Below, in pieces: positions 22,301 to 32,737 of a stretch of 64,000 bases of DNA. How positions within the stretch are numbered: the stretch's first letter is position 1; every line of letters starts with the position of its first letter. This DNA comes from Neofusicoccum parvum (Eukaryota > Ascomycota > Dothideomycetes > Botryosphaeriales > Botryosphaeriaceae). The notes beneath the pieces were generated by a model, which worked only from the letters and a program-made list of their open reading frames with translations, had not been told where the DNA came from and did not search any database. A program made the position numbers and the translations under genes. Where the stretch lies: NCBI GenBank assembly GCA_020912385.1, contig CP087206.1, positions 868,001-932,000 of the forward strand, read 5' to 3'.

Positions 22301-23211
22301 AAGGGCCCATGCGATGCCCCCGCCAGTGCAACACTGGGACCAGACAAGCACCGGCAGCCCCACAGACGGGCCGCCAAAATCTTCAGAGCTCATTCCACAT
22401 ACCCTGTGGCTACGTCTGATGTGCGGCCGGTAGATCTCGTCGAAACCACTTTGCACCCGCCGACGGGTGCGTGGTTGGCCAAGCAACCTTTCTCTTTCAT
22501 CGTCATGGAGTCGAGACTTGAAGCGGAGAACAGAGGGCATGTGTGCTCGAGCCGGTGCCAGGCTGATGTCTATAAAGATTGAAGAATATGATTCGTTGTC
22601 CGTCGTGTTTGCATTGACGTGTCCGACAAGGTACGGTGCGCAGTGGTAGACAGGCGTAATTCTGACCAGGGTAGGTAGGCCTAACCTCTCTTGCGTTACT
22701 GAAAATTGCTTTGATGTTGGTCCGATCCCGCTTCTGCGATGTCCGCAGCGTCGTGGGGGGAATCGTGGTGAAGTGTCCCTCGCCTACATGCCGATGGCGG
22801 ACGCGCATCGCGGAGGATCTGAGGCCGGCTCACGACACCGGTCCGGCTTGTGAGCGTTCCTTGCCTGGTCTCCGGGCAGGATGACTACCGGTCATCTTCG
22901 TAAGGCTTCATCGCAATCCTCTCCCGTTCCTCTAGGCGAACTGCACCATGTGGCAAAACGGAGGGTTAGGGCCCAACTCGTCGCATAAGAAAATCAAGCA
23001 AGCACGCGCCTCGCAATACGTAGAGGGTCACGAATCTTTGATAGTGCAGCCAGTTGACAGCATGCGATGTTGAATCATTAGTCTAGATAGAAAAGTAGAT
23101 TGAATCAGGCCAACAAAAAAGCCGCTAATGCAGGATATTTCTCACGCCCCAACATGCAGACCATAGAACCAAATACGCGCAACCCCAAACCCTCTCAGAC
23201 CACAGCCGCTA
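19318..23211. other. Gene-free stretch (about 3.9 kb)
   Basis: This lies between the zinc-cluster gene and the 3' end of the TilS-like gene. Many overlapping frames exist, none with a recognisable domain; they are Arg/Pro/Ser/Ala-rich. A remote downstream exon of the zinc-cluster gene cannot be excluded. Confidence 0.45.
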
Positions 23212-25352
23212 TCACCTGAGCCGTCCCGCACCCCCCTCATCCAGCACGAACGGCACGTCCTCACCTGCCTCCTCCCTCTCCCTCGCCTCCTCCTCATTCC
23301 TCACCCTCCTCTCCTCCTCCTCATCCCTCATCCTCCTCTCCTCCGCCGCCGGATACTCGTCCCACGCATCCCGCACCACCACCGCGGTGTCCAGCTTCTT
23401 GTACCTCACGTTCCAGCTCAGCCCCTGCCACTCCGTTGCCGCTTCGCCGGCGTTGACCTTGACGCCGAAGGTGGGCATGGCGATGACCTCGTCGCCACCG
23501 TCTTCGCCTGTCTGCGCGGTCGCGATGACGGGCAGGGTGAAGCGGGCTTTGCTCCTGGCGGCGTCGATGCGGAGGGCCTCGAAGCGCTCGCGCATGACGC
23601 CGTCGAGGCGCGCGCGGAAGGGCTTGAGGTCTGTCTGGCGGAAGGGGCGGACGGTGAGCGGGGTGGCGGGCGAGGGGTTGTGGATGCGGAGCCACCAGCG
23701 GCCGTCGAAGAGGGAGAAGGTGGGATTGGAGTCGAAGTTTGTGGCGTCGGTCGAGGAGGCTGCAGGTGGAGAGGATGATGGCGGAATGTGCAGGGAGGGG
23801 TGCTCGCCGCGGGAGTAGGGCTGGCGGCTCAGCATCCAGGTGTAGTAGGGGAAGTATTCGTTGGGGGTCTCGACGCGCTCGAAAAGCACGCCGGCAGCTG
23901 TGAAGGAGGCTGGTACGCGGTCGGGCACGTCGTCAAGGGGGGTGAGGAGGTAGAGGCGCGGGAAGAGGTGGTGCACGGCGGTTTCGAGCGAGGAGAGGTC
24001 GACAGTTTCACGTGGGGAGACGAGGTTGGTGAGGTGGCGGATGAGCATGGCGGCGATGATCCTGCTCTCTTCGATGTCGGGCTGCTTGGAATTGGGTTGG
24101 AAGAAAATCTGCTCTCCCCCGCGCTCATATGACTTCAATCCCATGATGTTGCTCGGTGGGTAGAAGTTCCGTGGGAAGCGAATGGCGAGCTCGCCGGATC
24201 TCACGTCGAGCACGGCATCGAGCTCTCCCAGGAGGGTATCGACCTCTTTCTCGCGTTGCTGGATCTTGTCGGCCGTCCGCTGAGTCAGCTGCAGCAATGC
24301 TGGCTTGCTGATGGCTGTGGGTAGCTTGTACTTTTCAGACACATGCCTGATGGCATTCCGCATGGTTAAAGTAGGGTCCTTGTTCGTCTCGTCCTCAACC
24401 CACGGAGTTCCCAAGGCTTTGCAAGTGGCGGTCAATCTAGCCTTACTAAAAGGAAGCAGTGGTCTTAACACCTGGATGCCCCAGTACTCGATGTCGACTG
24501 CCCGCTGTTCTTTCGGGGGTCGCTGAGGCTCGCCATCTGCCACCCACTCGGCATGGCTTTGATGCACACCATGCATGCCAAAGCACTCCGGGATATCGCT
24601 GGCTGCTCTCATTCCACGCAGGCCCATGCCTCGGTGCCCCTCAATGAGCCGCATCATTGCGGTTTCGGCCTGGTCGTCACTATGGTGGGCGAGCAGAAGA
24701 GATTCGATCCCGTGATTGCGACACGCCTGGCCCAGGAGACGAAATCTCAATCTCCGTGCCAGGGTCTCAAGATTGGTCAAGGCCTTGGTGTCTGTTCCCT
24801 CAGGCCATTGCACCTGGAGGATCTCGGACGCAATGCCTGCGCGAAGGTTAACAGACCAAGGCCACGAATGAAGTGTTCAACGACTGAGACGGACCCAGGT
24901 TGTAGAGATTTTCCTGCACTGCCAACGCCTCCTCGCTGCTCCCTCTACGGAGCTGATGGTCGACTACGAAGGCAGTGAAGGTATCGCCATCATCGTCCTC
25001 GTTGATCTCCTCTGACAGATCGGCACACAGAGTGGCAAGCGCCATGGAGTCCACGCCTCCACTGATGGCAAGGCCTGGGGTTCGACAGTCAGCACTCGGG
25101 AATCTCGTGACAGCCGGCCGCTGGCCGCACATGGTATGGACAGAGCAACCCGGTATTTTGCGAGACGGGCAAGCCGGCAACTTGTAATTTGGGGAAATAG
25201 CACGGTTGCTGTCTACGCACTCCAGCAGGCCACTCACCCAGACGCGGGCTCCGCACGCGGACGCGAGGAAGCCATATGGAAGCCAGAGACTCGCGAAACT
25301 CGGAAACGCTGACGGGCAGGGCAGCAAGCAGGCGGCTCGTTGGAGCGAACAT
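23212..25352 (-). CDS. TilS-like tRNA(Ile)-lysidine synthase / PP-loop ATPase (639 aa)
   Basis: Three exons, 25352-25238, 25074-24895 and 24836-23212, sum to 640 codons including the stop. The spliced start MFAPTSRLLAALP is followed by RLGLAISGGVDSMALATL: the SGGxDS PP-loop that binds ATP is created across the first splice junction. Further family features are FVVDHQLRRGSSEEA, LLLAHHSDDQAETAMMRL (HxxDDQxET) and GIQVLRPLLPFSKARL. TilS converts C34 of tRNA-Ile(CAU) to lysidine so that it reads AUA; a nuclear-encoded fungal copy most likely serves mitochondrial tRNA. The N-terminus is short and somewhat amphipathic, compatible with import. The C-terminus is Glu/Arg-rich (EEEERRVRNEEEAREREE), beyond the bacterial length. 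Intron 2 has an unusual donor, GTCCGT, supported by frame and a GTTAAC branch site. Head-to-head with Hsp10. Confidence 0.87.
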
Positions 25353-25667
25353 CACATTGCGGGAGGAGGGCAGGACCGCGCGGAGCGGTGGCGAAGGGGG
25401 CGCGCTGTGTCGGGCCGGCGGCGTATCACGGGGCGCGCAATGTCGAGGTCGGCGGTGGTGTCGCTTTTCCGAGGTCTGGACAGGCGGCGCGCAGCCGGCC
25501 GGGGCGTAGCTTCACCCGCGCACGGACGCCGCGTTCTTCGAGAAGACTTTGGAACTTTTGGCTTCGTCTTCTTCACCACCGCCGCTCTCTCCACCAGGAA
25601 TCTCTCTCCGTCGCGCGCAGTCGTCTCCAGCCCCTTCGCACCCCGCTCGTCTCAGCCTCCCGCCACA
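25353..25667. promoter_or_regulatory. Bidirectional promoter, TilS-like / Hsp10
   Basis: Only 315 bp separate the two start codons, so both promoters lie here. It contains a heat-shock-element-like site (see 25537-25550) on the Hsp10 side. Confidence 0.6.
25537..25550 (+). promoter_or_regulatory. Heat-shock-element-like site upstream of Hsp10
   Basis: TTCGAGAA is a perfect TTCnnGAA pair, followed by GACTTT and then GAACTTTT, giving a degenerate series of nGAAn units. It lies 124-131 bp upstream of the Hsp10 ATG. Hsf1 control of Hsp10 is established in yeast; control here is inferred. Confidence 0.5.
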
Positions 25668-26183
25668 ATGGTACGCTCACTCCCGTCGCGCCGCAAGCTT
25701 CCCCAGCGCGACAGCTGCTGACCAGCTCTCCAGTCGACCGCGATCAAGTCCGTCAAGGCCATTGCCCCCCTCCTCGACCGTATCCTGGTCCAGCGGATAA
25801 AGGCCGAGGCCAAGACCGCCGGCGGCATCTTCCTCCCCGAGAGCTCCGTCAAGGAGCTGAACGAGGCCAAGGTCCTGGCCGTCGGCCCCGGCGCCCTCGA
25901 CAAGGACGGCAAGAGGATAACCCCCAGCGTCGCCCCTGGCGACAAGGTCCTGATCCCCCAGGTACGTGGGCCCTCAACACTTTTCGCCGCCATTGAGCTG
26001 GCCGGCGCACTCGGCTGGGCACTGACGCGTCATGCAGTACGGCGGCACCCCCGTCAAGGTCAACGAGGACGACTACCACCTCTTCAGGGAGTCCGAGTAC
26101 GTATTCCCCAACCACACCTGCTGTATCTTGCTAGATGCGCGTTTCTGACGTCCGGCAGGATCCTGGCCAAGCTCAACGAGTAA
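25668..26183 (+). CDS. hsp10: Mitochondrial 10-kDa chaperonin Hsp10 (GroES family, 104 aa)
   Basis: Four exons, 25668-25670, 25734-25961, 26038-26096 and 26159-26183, give 104 residues. The first coding exon is only the ATG; the spliced start is MSTAIKSVKAIAPLLDRILV. GroES features are PLLDRILVQRIKAEAKTAGG (mobile loop and co-chaperonin fold), FLPESSVKELNEAKVLAVGPG and DKVLIPQYGG, ending LFRESEILAKLNE. It caps the Hsp60 ring in the mitochondrial matrix for protein folding. The donors GTACGC, GTACGT and GTACGT are closely similar. Length and termini match the family exactly, so I am confident in the exon structure. Confidence 0.96.
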
Positions 26184-26562
26184 ATTGGCGCTCTACTGTA
26201 CTTTTCATGTAATAATTAAAAATACCTCGAGACGTTCCATTGGAGGCCCGGCGTTCGTTTGACACCTGCAGCATACCAAAGCGTCTGCATTCGACCTGTG
26301 TACTTTATGCTTCACGAACATATCTCCGCTCTAAAAAGTATCTTGGCTTCTCCAGCTAGAGACCAGCCACCGATGTACCAACCGCCTAGCGAACCTGCAC
26401 TGCTTGACAATGTTGTGATAGAAGTACACCCGGCATTCGCCTGATGAGTCCGGCTTGTGCTCGAAAGAGCTCAGATGATGCAGCACCAGCGTAGTCTATG
26501 CACGAGGCCTCTATCTTGACACATCTAACGCCGCTACATGCCCTATTCTTACAATACCAACG
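26184..26562. other. Convergent 3' region, Hsp10 / Pet8-like
   Basis: This 379-bp spacer lies between convergent genes and should hold both 3' UTRs and poly(A) sites. AATAATTAAAAATA right after the Hsp10 stop is a plausible A-rich processing signal. No gene is seen. Confidence 0.45.
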
Positions 26563-27528
26563 CTAGCTTGCTCCACCGAGAGCATTGATCGTCCACTGAT
26601 AACTCCCCAAGAATACCGCTCCTCCAGTGCTGATCCAGAATACCCTAGGGCCAATGCCGGCGAAGAATGCCCGGGGCCCGCTCTCCTTCAATATAGAGGT
26701 GAGCAGAGGCACAACCTTCTGCCGCTGCGTCGCCAGCATCATGCGCGTCTTGAGCACATCCAGCGGTGTCGTGATACTAGCAGCTATGGCGCCAGCAATG
26801 GAGCCGAACAGTGCGCCCTCAAAAGCCGTGACGCTATCCTTGCCGTTCGTCCTCTTGCTCCACTCCTTCATGCCCTCCCACAGCGGGAACTGTATGACGG
26901 TGAAGGGAACCTCGCGCATGATGGTGATGCCCCAGCCGCGATACAGCTCCTTCCAGACATGCACCAGGCCGTGCGCGCGGCGCTGGGCGAGGATGTGCTG
27001 CAGGGCGGCCAGCGACGAGGGGTGCTGCGAGGCCTGGGCGCGCTGCTTGACGACCTCGGTGGGCACGCGCACGGCGCAGGCGGCCACCTCGCCCAGGCTG
27101 GCGGCCACCATGTGGTGGAGCGCGCCCTGCTGCGCCGGGGTGGTTATCCGGGTGCCATCGGCGGTGTGCAGAGTCCGGGTGCGGCGGGCCAGCGAGCGCT
27201 TGACGCCGTCGTAGGTGACGAAGAAGAGCGCGGCGCCCGGGGCGGAGCCGACGACGGTCGAGCCGATGCCGCGATAGATGCCGCGGAAGCCGCCGGACGC
27301 GATGAAGCCCTCGCTGGCTTGCAAGCGCGTCTTGAGCGTGTCGAGCGGGAAGAGCGAGAGGTCGACGGTGGTGCCGGCCACGGCCCCGGCCTGGATGAGT
27401 CAAGGGGTGTCAGGCATTGCGGGTCAATTGAGGGCTGCGCGGCAGGCTGGCGGGAGAGAGGAGGCAGTTACCAGCAAGGAGCGCACAAACGGCGACTCGA
27501 CGCGCTTGGAGCTCTGGGAGGAGGACAT
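26563..27528 (-). CDS. pet8: Mitochondrial S-adenosylmethionine carrier, Pet8/SLC25A26-type (294 aa)
   Basis: Two exons, 27528-27472 and 27390-26563, encode 294 residues; intron 27391-27471 has a phase 0 junction, giving [26 protein letters not shown] across it. The three carrier signatures are [20 protein letters not shown] and [10 protein letters not shown]; the PTEVVKQ second repeat, [12 protein letters not shown] and [11 protein letters not shown] are characteristic of SAM carriers. It exchanges cytosolic SAM for mitochondrial S-adenosylhomocysteine in the inner membrane, feeding rRNA/tRNA methylation, biotin and lipoate synthesis. It is head-to-head with the Swt21/WRAP53-like gene, 182 bp between starts. 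Confidence 0.93.
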
Positions 27529-27710
27529 TGGGGGAGGCACGCCGGCTGCTGCGATACCGGGCCCGCGACATTTGTTTGCCGTTGCGCCTTATCGATAAGC
27601 AAACGACGCGCCCATACGTCGAACGTCATCGCGCTCGTCCTCCACACCTCTCTCCCGCTCCGCACCTGTCCACCCCGTCGCAAGATCTTGCTCCGATCGC
27701 GCCGCCAACA
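27529..27710. promoter_or_regulatory. Bidirectional promoter, Pet8-like / Swt21-WRAP53-like
   Basis: The 182 bp between two divergent ATGs must serve both genes. CT-rich tracts lie on the plus side just before the WD40 gene's start. No specific binding site could be assigned. Confidence 0.5.
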
Positions 27711-29464
27711 ATGGCCGAGCAAGACACTGCCATGGACGACATGTCGCAGGACAGGGCTTGCCCTGGAGGCGATTCTGCTGAAGATCTCGACGCCCGCGTC
27801 CAGTCGCCGACGCTTCGCAGCCAAGACGCGACCAGCGCCAACGCCGACATGGCTACTGACCCGCCCATTCAGCAAGACACCCCTCCCGAGACTATGTCTA
27901 TCGATGTTGCCGACGAACTGGCGCGCAGAAAGCAGGCACTGCTTCAATTCATCTCAGAATCAACCGCTGCTGCTGAAACTGATTCCCTCGCCACGACGGC
28001 CACTCTCGCCAGCGATGAGGCTGAGAAAGCTGAGGAGCGCTGGATGGAGTCCTTTTCGCCTACACTGCTGCGTGTCCCGGACATTCGTGCCCAATTCCAG
28101 CCCGTAGACAACCGCGTGGCTTTGGCCTCAAAGGCGGTGCGCCTCATGGGCACCTTCCCGCCCAACGGCTCCGAGTGTCCTTCCGGCCACATCCATAAGT
28201 CACTCCAGTGGTCTCCCGATGGCAATTGTATCCTGGCGTCGACCGAGGATAAGCGTCTCAGGACCGTCGTGTTATTCGTAAGTCCCCCTTCTGCACCGCG
28301 GCAAGAACAATTAAATGATCAAAGACCACACAGCCCGAGGAAAACCAGCTTGCGCAACCTGTCTTGGCCGGCACCTTCCAGGCCGCCGACTACATTCGTG
28401 CTTTCGCACCCTCTCCAGGCTTCAACACTGATGAGAAAGATACCATGCGCGTGATTGCGTCCATCAAGGAAAACCCCATCACGCTCTTCAACATCAACGA
28501 TCCAGACTCCAAGAGGATTGCGTCGTATTCGCTCATGTCGCCCACGGATGATGTCTTTCACCTTCCGGTAGACTGCATCAAGTTTCTGCCCAACAACCGG
28601 GAGTTCATCTGTGGTGGCGACAACTCGCTTGCAATCTTCGACATCGACAGACCCCAGATGCCTTCAGTCCACTTTCGCACTTTCAAGAAGAGGAGGTCAT
28701 GGAGGATGCGAGACCCGTTGGACCTTATCGGTAAAGTCTCCGACTTCGATTATCGGAGTGATGGATTGCTTGCTGTTGGCACTACGGAGCGCAACCTTGC
28801 TTTCTATGAGAATTTCGGCAGTGGCAACGCCCTCATGGTCTCGTCTCTTAAGAAGATTTCGGGAAGCAACAGCGGCAATGGCATCAACTACCTTCGCTGG
28901 AGCCCCGATGGCAACTATCTCTACGTGGCTGAGCGCCTGTCAGACGTGATCCAGGTCCTCGATGTTCGCACGGATTTCCACCAGCTGGCCGTCCTCACCG
29001 GCCGCAACGCCATGACTCCCCAGCGCCTCGATATCGACGTGGTGAGCAACGACCAGGGCCACTACATCATGGCTGGCGGCAATGACGGCGTTGTGCGGAT
29101 GTGGAACAACCCTCACGCGCGCGGCGAGACCGCAATCGAGTCGGACTTTTCGTGGAAAGCCCATGATAGTAGGTCCTATGTTTTACTCATAACTTCGGCA
29201 TGAATCCAAGCTGACCTGACCCCAGACGCGGTCGCGGGCGTGAAGGTCAACCCAAAGTGCGCGGCCTGGGTTGCTACAGCTACCGGCGAGGCTCACTTCC
29301 CTTCGGAGGAGGCTTACGACAGCGACTCTTCGGACAGCGACTCTTCCGGCAGTGAGGAGAGCTCGTCGGATGGTGAGGAGAGCTCTCCAGACAGCGAGGA
29401 GAGTTCCGACACAGAGATGGAGGATGTGCCGGACTGGATCAAGGTCTGGACCTTCACGGCTTAG
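27711..29464 (+). CDS. Swt21/WRAP53 (TCAB1)-like WD40 protein (546 aa)
   Basis: Three exons, 27711-28277, 28334-29168 and 29226-29464, are phase-consistent and sum to 547 codons. After a disordered acidic N-terminus (about 130 residues), WD40 blades appear: HKSLQWSPDGNCILASTEDK, IKFLPNNREFICGGDNSLA, INYLRWSPDGNYLYVAERL and GHYIMAGGNDGVVRMWNN. The order and wording match the fungal Swt21 / metazoan WRAP53 family, which in animals binds Cajal-body RNAs and telomerase RNA and in yeast is linked to spliceosomal snRNPs. The C-terminus is an extreme Ser/Asp/Glu run (SDSSDSDSSGSEESSSDG) ending VPDWIKVWTFTA, a casein-kinase-2-like acidic tail. RNP function is by homology only. Confidence 0.85.
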
Positions 29465-31016
29465 TTTATGTCATGGATTCCGGATCCGAAGTGGTTCTGC
29501 CCAATGCGGCCTGTTACCACCTCTATAAGGCTTCGTAGACTCTTCAATAGAGAGAACTGGATCTGCTTCCAGATCATCCAATGCGCCTGCTCCTGTGACT
29601 GCAATACAATATCTCTCCGATGTTGATTATATGGAGATTGTTTGCCCAATACGAAGTAGATTCGGGAAAGCATTGCAACACGTGCATAATCTCATGGGTA
29701 ATTGAAGAGCTCGTCCAGATGTAAATATGTAGTAAAAGAGACAACAAACCTATCCGGGTGAATACTTCAACTCCCCATGTGTGAACTTGTTGCAATGCTT
29801 CGCGGATTGACCACGCACTGATGATGTTGAATCTCAGCATCAGGGAGCAGTTGTGAGAGGGTGAAAGTACACGAAACAGCATGCTCCAGGTGTTTATTGT
29901 CCTTACCAGATGAGGTTGCAAGTCAACTGTCTTATTGATGCAGATTGGGAAGCTGAAGTGCATGTGGCTTGCCTTCTCCATCGACCATGTCTGCTGGCAG
30001 AACAAAGCTAGTTATTCAACCGCACCAAAAGATGAAACATGCCGCTTTGGTAACGTACTAGTTACTTCTTCGCCTTAATGCTGCTCGTCGGTTCTCTATC
30101 TCGGCGTTCCATGATCAATCCGGCGTGCCGAGCAACCAAGGTGAACGCCGGTCGTGTTAACAACAGCAGCAGGGACGTAGGAAATAGGAGAGAGGGAGGT
30201 GCACCTCAAGTCGAAAGTCCCGCTGCCGCTCTGTTGGACTTGTGTTGGAATACTCGAAAGCGCATTTAAGTGGTGACGGGGAGGCGGAGATAGCGGGGTG
30301 ACGCACAGAAAGACCGGACCCAGGGGAGCACATCTTGCCTGCTACGGCGAAGGTAACGCGTGACGTCCAGTCGGTCGGCTAGTGCCGCTGAACCACCGCG
30401 GATGGCACCCGTCGTGCGAGAGGGGAAGCAAACAATCCCGCGGTATCCTTTGTGGAAGGCCCGGTGGAACCGGTCCAATTTGGTTGATGATCACTTGCGC
30501 CTATATACGTCATTCTGCCGTCTCCTGGGCCTGGGCACGCGCTGCAATCTGCACGTCAGTCTGCTCGTATCTGAGCCTGGAATGTCGATAATCTTCCGAA
30601 GGGACGACGGACGAAATTTAGCGCGGGTGTTTGGCACGCTCGCTGAAGCACCTCGCAAGAAGAGAAAAAAAAAGTTACGAATATAGTACACGCGCATCTC
30701 CCGCGCGAAACAGATGAGAAAACAAATAGGACGCTAGGGTGGCCTTTGGCGAGAGTTTGCAGATCCGATCTTTGTATTCACAATTCTGCCCGGGGAGCGC
30801 AAAACGAAGAGACGGGATATAGCAAAGGAGATCGAGTGGTTTGAGATTGAACACGCCTAGCATCTCCAAACCCTTCAATTCGCTTCCCCTCAAACATCGC
30901 GGGTATTGCCCAATTGATCCTCGCCCAAATAGAAGTTAAACCCCGCAACCAGATGCAAGAAAAGAGAGCACAGCAAAGTCAGTGGTATTTCCTCCTTCTG
31001 ATTCTAAATAAGTCCT
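29465..31016. other. Gene-free stretch with foldback repeat
   Basis: About 1.5 kb between the WD40 gene and the convergent GH17 gene. It is lower in GC than the genes. It holds foldback element copy A (29668-29800). Frames such as minus 29574-30005 span the element and are not credible genes. Confidence 0.5.
29668..29800 (-). mobile_element. MITE-like foldback element, copy A (133 bp)
   Basis: Perfect 13-bp terminal inverted repeats: AAGCATTGCAACA at 29668-29680 and TGTTGCAATGCTT at 29788-29800. The minus-strand reading aligns along its length with the element at 55151-55271, sharing GCATTGCAACAAG, GTTGAAG-ATTCA, CGGAT, CATATTT-CATC and a CCCATGA...ATGCACGTGTTGCAAT end. There is no coding capacity. 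It begins 203 bp past the WD40 gene's stop codon. I could not define a target-site duplication. Confidence 0.6.
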
Positions 31017-32079
31017 TTAGGTGCACTTGAGATCGAACTTCGCGCTGCGGTCGGCGTTCATAGCTCCCCACTTGGTCTCGTCGGCAGACTCGCCAGAGTC
31101 ACCGGTGGAGTGGGGCTTCCAGGGCTCGTCGAAGGCCTCGAAGTAGAAAGCGTTGACACCCCACTTAAGCGCACCGCAGACGGCCTCGTGGTAGTAGGTC
31201 TTGGCAAGATCAGTGCTGGCCTTAGCGTTCTGGTAGTCGGAGCCGCCTATGGTTGTGTCAGTGATATGAACCAAGGACGATACAGCGGGAGCTACGTACC
31301 GTCAGTAGGCCAGCCGGTCTCGCCGTTCCAGATTTCAGGGGCCTTGTCGGGGCCGCCAGCAACGTCCTGGATGTGCTCAATGGCACGCGCCATGTCGTCG
31401 AAGTAGGTGGCGGAGGCGTTCTTGATGTCCTGGCCCTGCCAGTAGGCAAAGGCGTTGGCGAGGATGAGGTCAACGCCGCCCTTCACGACAGCGTCGCCGG
31501 TGCCATCGGCCCACTTGTTCCACGAGTCGGCGGTGCCGACCTTGACGCCCTTGGGCAGGACCTCGCGCACCTCGTTGATCTTCTCGAGCAGCTCGGAGCC
31601 GGTGAAGTTGCCGCGGTACAGCGTCTCGGAGCCGATGGTGACGGCGTAGATCTGGTCCTTGTACTCGTCGGTGGCGTACTTCTGCAGCGCCTCCTTGTCG
31701 GCGTCGAGCGACTCCTTGACATCGGGCCTGTTGCAGGGCGGGTTGCGTCAGCCAGGGCTCCACCGAAAACAACCTTACGAAACATGCTTAAACCAGCAGG
31801 GCGCACGCACCACACGGCCAAAACGACCTGGAAGCCCTTGGCCTTCGCGGCGGGCAGGATCTCCTGGGCGCAGTTGCAGTCCGAGGCCGAGTAGCCGCGC
31901 ACGAGCTTGCTGCCCGAGGCCTTGGAGATGGCGTCGAAGTCCTTCTCGTAGTCGTCGCTGATCTTGCAGCTGCCGTCGGCCAGCTTGGTGCCGAGCGAGA
32001 AGCCGAGCGTGCCCGTGGCGGCCGACACGGCGGCGGGGGCAACGGCCAGGGCGGCCGGGAGGAGGGTGGACAAGCGCAT
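31017..32079 (-). CDS. Secreted GH17 beta-1,3-glucanase/transglucosylase, Bgl2-type (308 aa)
   Basis: Three exons, 32079-31811, 31727-31300 and 31246-31017, sum to 309 codons. The N-terminus MRLSTLLPAALAVAPAAVSA is a clear signal peptide. Glycoside hydrolase 17 motifs: TLGFSLGTKLADGSCK, VTIGSETLYRGNFTG (the Glu in GSE is the expected acid/base) and WNGETGWPTDG (the Glu in ETGWP is the expected nucleophile), then FEAFDEPWKP. There is no Ser/Thr-rich linker and no GPI-anchor signal (it ends FDLKCT), so it should be a free secreted or wall-associated enzyme like Bgl2, remodelling beta-1,3-glucan. Both splice junctions restore the family sequence (VWPDVKESL and TDGGSDYQN). Confidence 0.92.
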
Positions 32080-32737
32080 GTTGGGGGTGCCGGGTATCAA
32101 AGTCGCAGCGGGAGCGCGCGTGGGTGCAGTCGGGGGAGCGAGGGATGTGGGGATGGACGAATATAACTAGCAGCGGTCAAAGGAATGGCACGCACTCAGG
32201 GTGTGCGGAGCTTCGGCCAGAAAGAGTGACGTGGGTGAAGAGCAAGGAAGGAGAGAGAGAGAGAGAGGGTGGAGCGAGCGATGTTGTTTGTCGGCGGCTC
32301 CCTGCTGCTCGTTCGCGCGAGATGAAACGGCCCGCGCGAGCACCGCCGCGAGCCAGCAGCCTTAATGCAGATCTTGGCGCGATCCCCATGGGGCTTGGCT
32401 GGCAATCGCTCGCCCGAAAAGGGGCGCCGCGAGCATCACCGCCCGCCCATTGGCCGCGCTGCCACAGTCGCCGTCCACGCTGCGATGCCTCATCACCGTC
32501 GTCGCCACAATACGAGACGCTGTCCGGCCGCTTTGGGCGTGCTGTGATTTTCTATTACTTGCTGTATTGCCGCATACGAGACATGTAGCTCCATGCAGAG
32601 CCCCTGACCCTCGCGCTGCAGCGCCCGCCAGGCCATGCACAATGCTTCCCACATGTGCCGCCCTGTCGCCGATTGCCATATAAGCGCCTCCACCTCTATG
32701 ATGAAATTAGAACACCGGAACGGCCCACGCCGCCGCT
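32080..32737. other. Promoter region of the GH17 gene, with GA repeat
   Basis: This 658-bp spacer separates the GH17 start from the stop of the MFS gene, both on the minus strand. It contains a pure GA dinucleotide run at about 32250-32266. No other gene is seen. Confidence 0.5.
32250..32266. repeat. GA dinucleotide microsatellite
   Basis: About eight uninterrupted GA units lie about 170 bp upstream of the GH17 start codon. GA/CT tracts in fungal promoters often keep DNA nucleosome-poor; a role here is only inferred. Confidence 0.8.

Noticed and set aside
26959..28107. Long plus-strand frame across the Pet8-like gene
   Set aside because: An antisense shadow of the carrier's GC-rich codons; the minus strand has the three carrier signatures.
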